A DNA stretch of 10,428 nt from JAVVFH01 sp032250585. GTDB taxonomy: Bacteria > Pseudomonadota > Gammaproteobacteria > Xanthomonadales > SZUA-36. The position numbers were made by a program, and so were the translations under genes. The DNA is taken from NCBI GenBank assembly GCA_032250585.1, contig JAVVFH010000120.1, forward strand, positions 1-10,428, written 5' to 3'. Position 1 is the stretch's first letter. Each line of letters begins with the position of its first letter. Below are positions 1 through 6,037 of this stretch, piece after piece. The notes beneath the pieces are model-generated. The model was not told the origin of the DNA. It did not search any database and saw only the letters and a program-made list of their open reading frames with translations.

Positions 1-717
1 CATGATGGCCAGCTCGTTCATCAAGGCGATGTTGACGTCGCGCTGTGAGTTTTCCACGACCTTGGCCATCTCCGCCGTGGAAATGGAAGCGGCACGAAAA
101 ATGCCGGCCTCGATGATCCGGGAATACAGGCGATCGACGAATTCGGCGCAGCGGGGCGTCAGGCCCGCGGTGATCTTGCGGATGTCCTTCAGCTTGCGGG
201 TCTTGTCGCCGGGGTTGATTCGCTCGGGGCTGTAGCCCAAAGCGAAGTCGCGACCGGCCACCAGTCCCGAGCGCTCCAGCAACGGCAGGCAGACTTCCTC
301 GGTGACGCCGGGGTAGACAGTCGATTCGTAGATCACCACATCTCCGCGATCGAGCAGCCTTGCGATCAGTTCGCTTGCGCTCCTGATCGCGCCCAGGTCG
401 GGTTGCTGGCTGAGGTCGATCGGCGACGGAACGGTGACGATATAGACGTTACACGCGGCGAGTTCGTCCGGATCCAACGTATAGTGCAGCTGGCCGGATG
501 CCCGCAGTTCCTCCGGCGTGGCCTCCAGCGTGCGGTCAATACCGGTGCGAAGTTCCGCGATTCGCTCCGCGTCGATATCGAAACCGACCACCGGATAGTA
601 ACGCGAAAAGGCCAGAGCCAGCGGCAAGCCGACATAGCCGAGGCCGATGACACACAGCTTCACCTCCTCGTCGGATGGCAGCACGGCGCGTTCGATAGCG
701 CTGTCCGCTGACTGCAT
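1..717 (-). CDS. UDP-N-acetyl-D-hexosamine 6-dehydrogenase (TviB/WbpO/WbpA-like), C-terminus cut by window edge
   Basis: This enzyme class oxidises C6 of a UDP-N-acetylhexosamine (UDP-GlcNAc or UDP-GalNAc) to the uronic acid with two NAD+, in the cytoplasm, to supply a charged sugar for capsule or O-antigen. The 239 visible codons hold the Rossmann motif GLGYVG (residues 25-30), the acidic NAD-ribose residue in GFDID (45-49), VPSPID (96-101, usually VPTPID), ESTVYPGVTEE (131-141) and GYSPERINPGD (161-171). They also hold the conserved Lys/Asn segment AEMAKVVENSQRDVNIA (215-231). The catalytic Cys and the C-terminal domain lie beyond the window. The ATG at 717 starts 8 bases after the stop of the upstream glycosyltransferase gene, so the two are co-transcribed. 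No good ribosome-binding site is seen, and a TTG at 729 overlapping that stop is an alternative start. The family is secure; GlcNAc versus GalNAc preference cannot be read from this part. Confidence 0.93.
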   Translation of the reverse strand, partial: MQSADSAIERAVLPSDEEVKLCVIGLGYVGLPLALAFSRYYPVVGFDIDAERIAELRTGIDRTLEATPEELRASGQLHYTLDPDELAACNVYIVTVPSPIDLSQQPDLGAIRSASELIARLLDRGDVVIYESTVYPGVTEEVCLPLLERSGLVAGRDFALGYSPERINPGDKTRKLKDIRKITAGLTPRCAEFVDRLYSRIIEAGIFRAASISTAEMAKVVENSQRDVNIALMNELAIM

Positions 718-725
718 TCGCTTGT

Positions 726-1532
726 TCAAGCTCGGGTCGCGGTCCAGTAGCCGGAGAGAATGCGTTCACCAAGCTGCCCGGACTCGATCTCTTTCAAAAC
801 CCTGCGTCCAATGGAGGAGAGGTTCTGATCGTGCATGCGATAGCGGAACAGCGGTTCAGCGATATGCAAACCCCGCCATCCGCGCGCGACCATCCGCAGC
901 CACTTGTGGTGCTTGGTGCCGACCCTGATGTGCGGGTCGAATGGCATGACTTCAAGGCAGGCCTCGCTCAGACACAGGGCCGGCTCGGGAATGTAAGACA
1001 TCGTCTGGAGTTTATCGACATCGAAGGCAGTGGATCGACCGTGATCGATGAACTCACCCGCTACGTCGATGAGTTGGCAGTCGCTGTAAACCATCGCCAC
1101 CTGCGGGTCGTCGACGCGCGCCTCGATCAATGCCTGCAGGCACCGCTCGACATAGAGCGGCTCGAGCTGGTCGTCGGCATCCAGCGTGAGCATGTACGGG
1201 GCAGTGATCTCGTGCATGACCGCGTTCAGCGCCGCGAGCTTGCCGCCATTGACCGGCTGCCGGTAAAACGCCGTCCGCCGCCCCCCCCCGAAGCGCGCCA
1301 GGCACCGTTCGATGACAGCGGCCGAATCATCGCTGCTGCCATCATCCACGACGATCACATCCAGCAGTGGGTGGCTTTGCGCCATGACGCTGTGAAGGGT
1401 TTCGGCAATGAACCGGGCGTAATTGTAATTGGGAATAAACACACCGACGCGTGGCGTGGCGGTCGCCGTCCGGGCACCGGCAGGCTTATGAGTCATTTTT
1501 CCATTCATCTGCACTTCATCCGCTTGATTCAT
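726..1532 (-). CDS. family 2 glycosyltransferase (GT-A fold)
   Basis: This is a cytoplasmic or membrane-associated sugar transferase that uses a nucleotide-sugar donor. The 268-residue protein has the GT2 opening strand VGVFIPNYNYARF (29-41), the nucleotide-binding VVDDGSSDDS (61-70), NGGKLAALNAV (95-105) and the metal-binding DAD triad in LTLDADD (115-121). A late FRYRMHDQNLS segment (229-239) is typical of these enzymes. There are no obvious transmembrane helices, so it is probably not a synthase-type polymerase. It lies 19 bases after sulfotransferase A and 8 bases before the dehydrogenase, in one leftward operon. This fits transfer of the dehydrogenase's uronic acid or a related sugar to a surface glycan, but donor and acceptor are unknown. 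The start is uncertain: Met9 and Met13 are in-frame alternatives and none has a strong ribosome-binding site. Codons 82-84 are a run of nine G, a possible slippage site. Confidence 0.92.
   Translation of the reverse strand: MNQADEVQMNGKMTHKPAGARTATATPRVGVFIPNYNYARFIAETLHSVMAQSHPLLDVIVVDDGSSDDSAAVIERCLARFGGGRRTAFYRQPVNGGKLAALNAVMHEITAPYMLTLDADDQLEPLYVERCLQALIEARVDDPQVAMVYSDCQLIDVAGEFIDHGRSTAFDVDKLQTMSYIPEPALCLSEACLEVMPFDPHIRVGTKHHKWLRMVARGWRGLHIAEPLFRYRMHDQNLSSIGRRVLKEIESGQLGERILSGYWTATRA
1281..1289 (-). repeat. G9 homopolymer inside the glycosyltransferase reading frame
   Basis: Nine consecutive C on the plus strand read as three GGG glycine codons (residues 82-84) in the glycosyltransferase. 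Loss of one G moves translation into a frame that meets TGA at 1228-1226, about 20 codons on. Gain of one G enters the frame that stays open to about 1054. Either change would remove the catalytic DAD motif, so the tract could act as an on/off switch. In the given sequence it is in the on frame. Switching is inferred from the tract alone; a nine-base run can also be chance in a GC-rich genome or a sequencing-error site. Confidence 0.6.
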
Positions 1533-1551
1533 TCCAGCATGTCCGCCACCA

Positions 1552-2694
1552 TCATATGACGTTGCGCGCTGAATTTTGCAACGCCTGCCAGCTTGCCTGG
1601 CAGGCCTGTTGCACCCGCCGGGTCTCGTCGTCGCTGAGCATTCGCCGCTTCAGCAGGCTGTCGTCCCTGTACTTGACCGCATTGCGGTCGTCTTTCGAAT
1701 AAACCGCAAACGGTTGACGCATGCGTTCCAGCTGCCGCTTATCGGGATACAGCGCAAAAGCCTCGGCGAGTACCTGCCCCAGCGTATCCGGGGCAAATTT
1801 CGAAAATGCGAGCATACTGGGTTGCGACGGCACGTGCATTATAGCCGCGCAATTGCGTACATAACACATAGACAGGTAATCCACTTCATCCATTTCAGAC
1901 AGCTGGCGAGCGGTCTTACCCGCCAGAAACTCCGCCAGGGCTGTGCCCCTGGCAAGCCGTGCGGCACTGGTTTCGCGCATCACCGATGCGATCACTTCGA
2001 CCGGATGGCGATACATGAACAGCGTGGGCACCCCCGGAAAGGCCGCCTGGATAAAGTTTACGTAGAGGCTGTTCCAGCTGATGAACTTGAGGAAAATCTC
2101 GCGCTCGGCGGCCAGCCGCGGCCGGCAAAGCAGCCCCACCAAATTTTGAAAGCGCTGCACATGGCGAGCGTCAGAGTCTGGCCGCCAATTCCTGCGTAAA
2201 CGCCAGCCGCCGGTAATCCAGGCCCAGAACCCGTGCTGCAGCGCCGCAGGCTGACTGAGCACAGCCACCCCTTCAGCCCGCGCCAATGCCTTGCACAACA
2301 CGGTCGATCCGCAGCGCGAGGTATGCAGGATGAAACCACGCGGCCGACGGGGTTCCGGCACCAGGCCGGCAACGTCCAGCAATTCCGCCGGCGCGCTGAA
2401 ATAATCCCGGACCAGGCCGGCACCGGCGAGTGACTGCACGGTGATGATGTGCTGCCATTCGCGGTATTCATGTGCTCCGAGGTCGGCAAAGTAGATCAGC
2501 GGCGACCGGGGCAGGGGATTGATGGCCACCGGTACGAGTTGCGGGTCGCGCATACGAGCGGCCGCCTCGCGGACGCTCAGACGCCGGTGCTCGATGTCAG
2601 GCAACAAGGCGCGCACGACCTGGTATTCAGGCCGCGCATAGACCGGCACGGACGGCCCAGCCCCGCCATCAATTGGATGCGTTGACGATGACAT
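1552..2694 (-). CDS. sulfotransferase family protein A
   Basis: Probable PAPS-dependent sulfotransferase moving sulfate to a hydroxyl or amine on a sugar, lipid or small molecule. From the chosen ATG it has 380 residues. A P-loop-like 5'-phosphosulfate motif TSRCGST lies at 125-131 (the first strand is GFILH). The 3'-phosphate motif is MYRHPVEVIAS (227-237). KFISWN (203-208), AFP (218-220) and YSKDD (332-336) are shared with sulfotransferase B of this window, as is an N-terminal module PVAINP...IYFADLG...EWQHI (55-83). The frame is open upstream to 2991 but would run into the divergent gene. MM at 2805/2802 is an alternative giving about 417 residues, but the extra stretch is rich in Arg, Asn and Gln and does not align with B. 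The start at 2694 matches B in length. It has no Shine-Dalgarno sequence. It is the first gene of the leftward operon. Sulfotransferase class is well supported; the substrate is unknown. Confidence 0.88.
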   Translation of the reverse strand: MSSSTHPIDGGAGPSVPVYARPEYQVVRALLPDIEHRRLSVREAAARMRDPQLVPVAINPLPRSPLIYFADLGAHEYREWQHIITVQSLAGAGLVRDYFSAPAELLDVAGLVPEPRRPRGFILHTSRCGSTVLCKALARAEGVAVLSQPAALQHGFWAWITGGWRLRRNWRPDSDARHVQRFQNLVGLLCRPRLAAEREIFLKFISWNSLYVNFIQAAFPGVPTLFMYRHPVEVIASVMRETSAARLARGTALAEFLAGKTARQLSEMDEVDYLSMCYVRNCAAIMHVPSQPSMLAFSKFAPDTLGQVLAEAFALYPDKRQLERMRQPFAVYSKDDRNAVKYRDDSLLKRRMLSDDETRRVQQACQASWQALQNSARNVI

Positions 2695-2854
2695 GCACCA
2701 GCGATTGTAGTCCAGATTCCGGTTTCGGGTCTGCTGCGGCTCGCCCCTGACCGCATCGTCGGTTATAGTTCGCTGCGGATTCTTCGTTGCCTGCTCGCTC
2801 ATCATCGGTGCGGCACGATTTTGCCGGAAAACAGAGGACAGGCCACCAGACCCC
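2695..2854. other. divergent intergenic region between the two operons
   Basis: These 160 bases separate sulfotransferase A (leftward) from the metallophosphoesterase (rightward) and must carry the promoters of both units, unless A starts at 2805 or 2802. TACAAT on the minus strand (2709-2704) and TATAGT on the plus strand (2764-2769) are the best -10 candidates. Neither has a good -35 partner. No clear operator palindrome is seen. Confidence 0.6.
2704..2709 (-). promoter_or_regulatory. possible -10 box for the leftward operon
   Basis: Reading leftward, TACAAT (one mismatch to TATAAT) ends 9 bases before the ATG at 2694. Initiation there would give an almost leaderless message, which would fit the lack of a ribosome-binding site. 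No convincing -35 hexamer lies 16-18 bases upstream, so the call is weak. Confidence 0.25.
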
Positions 2855-3733
2855 ATGTTCACCATCGCGCACATTTCCGACCTGCACATCCCGCCCCTGC
2901 CGCGACTCAGCGCGCGCGACCTGCGGAGCAAGCGCCTGATCGGTCTGTTTTCGTGGCACCACAAGTGGAAATCGGAACACCGGCAACGCATCCTCGAATC
3001 CCTGCTGCAGCGGCTCGAGGCGGAGCAGCCGGATCACATCTGCATCACCGGTGATATCACGTTCACGACCCATCAAATGGAGGTGGACGCGGCCGCGCAC
3101 TGGTTCGAGCGCCTGGGCGACACACGCCGGGTAAGCCTGATTCCCGGCAACCACGACGCTTACGTACCCGGCGCATTGGATTACGCGCTCGATCGGTGGT
3201 CGCGCTGGATGCAGGACGACGATGGCCACACGGGCTTCCCCTATTTGCACCGCCGCGGACCGGTGGATCTTATCGGCCTTTCAAGCGCCGTCGTGACCCC
3301 CCCGGCGGTGTCACTGGGCCGCCTTGGCCAGGAACAGATCGGCCGGACCGAGGCCCTGCTCGAACGCATCCGCACCCCCGGGAGATTGTGCGTGCTGATG
3401 CTCCATCACCCGCCGCAGCACGGCGCCGCGACCCGCCGGCGGGCGCTGTCCGACCGCGTGGACCTGCAGCGCATGCTGGCCCGCTGTCCGGTCGACCTGA
3501 TACTGCACGGCCACTTGCACGTGCCCGTCCGGGCCTCGCTCGAAGGCCCCGCCCACCCGATTCCGGTCCTGGGCGCGGCTTCGGCATCGACGCTGGGAAA
3601 GCGCAAGTCCGCCGCACATTTTCACCTGCTCGACGTCGAAACGCAGTCGGATCAGCCATGCGTGTCCGTCCGCCATGCCCATTTCGATCCGGGTTCCGAA
3701 CGGTTTATCGTTGCCGCAGGTGAGACCCTGTGA
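2855..3733 (+). CDS. calcineurin-like metallophosphoesterase (Icc/CpdA-type)
   Basis: Two-metal phosphoesterase of 292 residues with all core motifs in order: DLH (9-11), GD (66-67), GNHD (98-101), the HH pair in LMLHHPP (182-187) and HGHLH (218-222). The fold and metal site are therefore complete. It should hydrolyse a phosphomonoester or phosphodiester. It has no signal peptide, so it is probably cytoplasmic. The segment between DLH and the second motif is long and basic, with LSARDLRSKRLIG and SWHHKWK. The start is fixed by the strand MFTIAHISD; a GAGGA at 2834-2838 lies rather far upstream (16 bases). Its stop overlaps the next start by 4 bases (GTGA), so it is translated together with the TagF-like gene. 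It may trim or recycle a phosphorylated intermediate of the same pathway (inference). A role in cyclic-nucleotide turnover is possible but not suggested by the context. Confidence 0.93.
   Translation: MFTIAHISDLHIPPLPRLSARDLRSKRLIGLFSWHHKWKSEHRQRILESLLQRLEAEQPDHICITGDITFTTHQMEVDAAAHWFERLGDTRRVSLIPGNHDAYVPGALDYALDRWSRWMQDDDGHTGFPYLHRRGPVDLIGLSSAVVTPPAVSLGRLGQEQIGRTEALLERIRTPGRLCVLMLHHPPQHGAATRRRALSDRVDLQRMLARCPVDLILHGHLHVPVRASLEGPAHPIPVLGAASASTLGKRKSAAHFHLLDVETQSDQPCVSVRHAHFDPGSERFIVAAGETL
3718..3724 (+). promoter_or_regulatory. ribosome-binding site deciding the GTG start at 3730
   Basis: AGGTGAG lies 5 bases before the GTG start and inside the end of the metallophosphoesterase gene. It supports the non-ATG start and coupled translation of the two genes. 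Confidence 0.65.
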
Positions 3734-4902
3734 TCCGGGTCGGTTTTCTGTTGAACCACGATGCCGCGCACCAGGTGATGCACAGCGTTCCCGCGGCTTT
3801 CGAGCTCGCGCGGCGCCGGCCCGACATCCACGTCAGCATCATCAGCACCACCCGCGTGGAAGCGGATGCCGTGGCCGGCGTGGCCGCCAATTACCCGGGC
3901 GTGCCCTGCGAACTACAGACCGTGGCGCCGCCGGCCGCGGCGCGGGTCTTCGACCGGCTGACCGGGCACGCTCTGCTGGCCAAACGCTTTGGCGTGCTGT
4001 GGCGACACCGGAAACTGTTCCAATCCTTCGATGTTCTGATCGTGCCGGACAAAACCAGCCTGCTGCTCAAGCGCTGGCTGGGCGAGTCCTGCCCGCTGAT
4101 GATCTACACCTTTCACGGCGCGGGCGACCGGGCCGGTGGATTCCGCGGCACGGCCGGGTTCGATTACTACCTGCTGCCGGGACGCAATTACGAGACCCGC
4201 CTGGTGGCCGCAGGGCACGTGCACCCCGAGCGCTACCGCGTGGTCGGTTACACCAAGCTCGACTATTTTCACCGCGGTCCCCGACCCAGGCTGTTCGACA
4301 ACGACCGGCCAACGGCGCTCTACACGCCCCATTTCGACCCGCAGTATTCATCCTGGTACGGCTGGGGGGCCTCGGTGCTGGAATATTTCGCGGCCCATCC
4401 CGACTGGAACCTGATCTTCGCCCCGCACGTGCTGCTGTTCCGGCGACGCTGGCACATATCCAACGAGAGCGGCCGGCCCCGCCGCACACCGCCGATCCCG
4501 GCCGGCATCGCGAACGCGCCGAACATACTGGTGGATAAGGGCAGCACCGCCTCGGTCGACATGACCTATACCCGCGCCGCCGATGTCTACATGGGTGATG
4601 TCAGCAGCCAGGTCTACGAGTTCCTTTACCAGCCGCGGCCGTGCATCTTTCTGAATCGCGGCGCGATCCAGTGGCGCGACAACGTCAATTTCCGCTTCTG
4701 GAACCTCGGCGACGTGCTGACCAGCCTCGACGAGCTGCCGGCCGCGCTGGAGCGGGCACGAACCGAGCCCCAGCGCTACCGTGCCCGGCAGCAGGAGGCG
4801 GTCGCCGAAGCCTTCGACATGCGCGACACGCCATCGGCGGTGCGCGCCGCTGATGCGATAGCGGATTTCATCGAACGCAAGAAGTTGCGCGGAGCCCCCT
4901 GA
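3730..4902 (+). CDS. TagF-like CDP-glycerol glycerophosphotransferase family protein (GT-B fold)
   Basis: The 390-residue protein resembles the CDP-glycerol:poly(glycerophosphate) glycerophosphotransferase family, which transfers a polyol phosphate from a CDP-activated donor to a growing chain or lipid/glycan acceptor. Visible marks are the N-terminal Rossmann start VGFLLNHD (4-11), TFHGAG (127-132) at the place of the family's WHG catalytic His, and APHVLLF (231-237) with a second His. VYMGDVSSQVYEF (287-299) followed by PCIFLN (304-309) corresponds to the TDYSS donor-phosphate segment. There is no signal peptide or membrane helix. The GTG start overlaps the upstream stop by 4 bases. Sulfotransferase B follows after 19 bases. 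In Gram-negatives such proteins take part in phosphoglycerol or phosphoribitol decoration and capsule synthesis. The real donor here is unknown: related GT-B enzymes may use other nucleotide donors, so the named activity is inferred. Confidence 0.78.
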   Translation: MIRVGFLLNHDAAHQVMHSVPAAFELARRRPDIHVSIISTTRVEADAVAGVAANYPGVPCELQTVAPPAAARVFDRLTGHALLAKRFGVLWRHRKLFQSFDVLIVPDKTSLLLKRWLGESCPLMIYTFHGAGDRAGGFRGTAGFDYYLLPGRNYETRLVAAGHVHPERYRVVGYTKLDYFHRGPRPRLFDNDRPTALYTPHFDPQYSSWYGWGASVLEYFAAHPDWNLIFAPHVLLFRRRWHISNESGRPRRTPPIPAGIANAPNILVDKGSTASVDMTYTRAADVYMGDVSSQVYEFLYQPRPCIFLNRGAIQWRDNVNFRFWNLGDVLTSLDELPAALERARTEPQRYRARQQEAVAEAFDMRDTPSAVRAADAIADFIERKKLRGAP

Positions 4903-4921
4903 GCGGGTCAGGAACGGAACG

Positions 4922-6037
4922 ATGAAGATGTACGCGCTGCCCGACCACGAAGTCATGGAAAACCTCCTGCCGACCATCGCTTCTCGCAGGCTCGATCCGC
5001 ATGAAGCCGTCGAACGGCTGCGCCGCCGGCCGGGCCTGACGCCGGTGGCGATCAATCCGGAAGGCGACGGCAGTCTTTATTTCGCCGACATCGGCGATAC
5101 GCCCCTGCTGGAATGGAAGCACATCTACACCATCGAAAGACTTGCGCGGGAAAACGCGATTGGCGAGGTTTTTTCCACCGACCTTGCAGTGCTCGACCAG
5201 GAGGAACCGGTCAGCGACGGCATCACACCCCAGGGGCTGATCTTCCACGTCTCGCGCTGCGGTTCCACGCTGTTCACCAAAGCGCTGGCAAGTTCACCCG
5301 GCAACCTCACCATCAATCAGGGCGGGCCGCTGCAGGAAGGGTTCTGGGCGGCCATCACGGATCAGTGGCAAACGGCGCCGGAGCCCAGCCCGCGCAAGCT
5401 GCGCATGCTGGGCAATCTGGTGCTGCTGCTGACGCGCAGGCGCCGCCCGGAGTATCGGCGGAGTTTCATCAAGTTCATCAGCTGGAACGTGATCTACCTG
5501 GATTTCATCCGTCGCGCCTTCCCCGAGGCCCACCTTCTCTACCTCTACCGCGATCCGGTTGAAGTGATCGCGACGGTTCTGCAGGAAACCACCGCTGTGC
5601 TGCGCAGCAAGGGTCAGCCACGCGCCACCGGCCTGACCGGTCTGCCACCCGCTGTGACCGCGCAGATGAGCGACAGTATCTTCCTGGCGCATTGTTTCGC
5701 ACATTATTTCCGGATCGTTCGGCAGATCGCTGAGCGTTGCAGGCTGCAACTACTGGATTATGAGCACACCCGGGACCCCGCCCTATTCCCGGAAACCCTC
5801 GCCCGCGGGCTTGGGCTGCAGCCCGGTGCGGCGGAATTGAAACTCATGCTGAAGCAGTTCCGTTACTACTCCAAGGACGACACGAAAAGTACACTCTACG
5901 CGGGTGAGCCGAGCGACCTGCTGGACAGTTTGGGCGCGCAGGAAAAGCGGTCGATTCTGGACATATGCGGCGACGAACTCGCCAGGCTGGACCGGTCGCC
6001 TCGAAACCTTTACCCCCGAACAAGGACTGAAACATGA
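4922..6037 (+). CDS. sulfotransferase family protein B (paralogue of A)
   Basis: Probable PAPS-dependent sulfotransferase of 371 residues. The P-loop-like VSRCGST (110-116) follows strand GLIFH. KFISWNVIYLDFI (184-196) is followed by AFP (199-201), the 3'-phosphate motif LYRDPVEVIATV (208-219) and YYSKDD (315-320). The N-terminal module PVAINP...LYFADIG...EWKHI (41-68) matches sulfotransferase A. The many shared blocks, in the same order, show the two are paralogues from duplication or separate recruitment. The ATG at 4922 has AGGAA at 4910-4914, a good site; Met3 (4928) is an alternative. It lies 19 bases after the TagF-like gene, and its stop overlaps the next start by 4 bases (ATGA). No signal peptide or membrane segment is seen. 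The substrate is probably made by neighbouring genes, such as a glycan, phosphoglycerol unit or lipid head group (inference). Confidence 0.9.
   Translation: MKMYALPDHEVMENLLPTIASRRLDPHEAVERLRRRPGLTPVAINPEGDGSLYFADIGDTPLLEWKHIYTIERLARENAIGEVFSTDLAVLDQEEPVSDGITPQGLIFHVSRCGSTLFTKALASSPGNLTINQGGPLQEGFWAAITDQWQTAPEPSPRKLRMLGNLVLLLTRRRRPEYRRSFIKFISWNVIYLDFIRRAFPEAHLLYLYRDPVEVIATVLQETTAVLRSKGQPRATGLTGLPPAVTAQMSDSIFLAHCFAHYFRIVRQIAERCRLQLLDYEHTRDPALFPETLARGLGLQPGAAELKLMLKQFRYYSKDDTKSTLYAGEPSDLLDSLGAQEKRSILDICGDELARLDRSPRNLYPRTRTET
6022..6026 (+). promoter_or_regulatory. ribosome-binding site for the MmgE/PrpD gene
   Basis: AAGGA lies 7 bases before the ATG at 6034, within the last codons of sulfotransferase B. 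It supports the overlapping ATGA start and coupled translation. Confidence 0.6.

Noticed and set aside
831..1559. Long plus-strand frame of 242 codons opposite the glycosyltransferase
   Set aside because: It is an antisense shadow caused by high GC at third positions. The minus-strand protein carries full GT2 motifs, while this one has none.
2695..2991. N-terminal extension of sulfotransferase A up to 2991
   Set aside because: It overlaps the start and first motif of the divergent metallophosphoesterase, does not match the paralogue, and has a low-quality composition. The frame is simply open there.
3297..3303. C7 run in the metallophosphoesterase gene
   Set aside because: It is too short to be a likely slippage switch and lies within ordinary Pro codons in a GC-rich gene.
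3675..4538. 287-codon plus-strand frame overlapping the TagF-like gene
   Set aside because: It is a shadow frame, Arg/Pro/Ala-rich and without motifs, starting inside the metallophosphoesterase gene.
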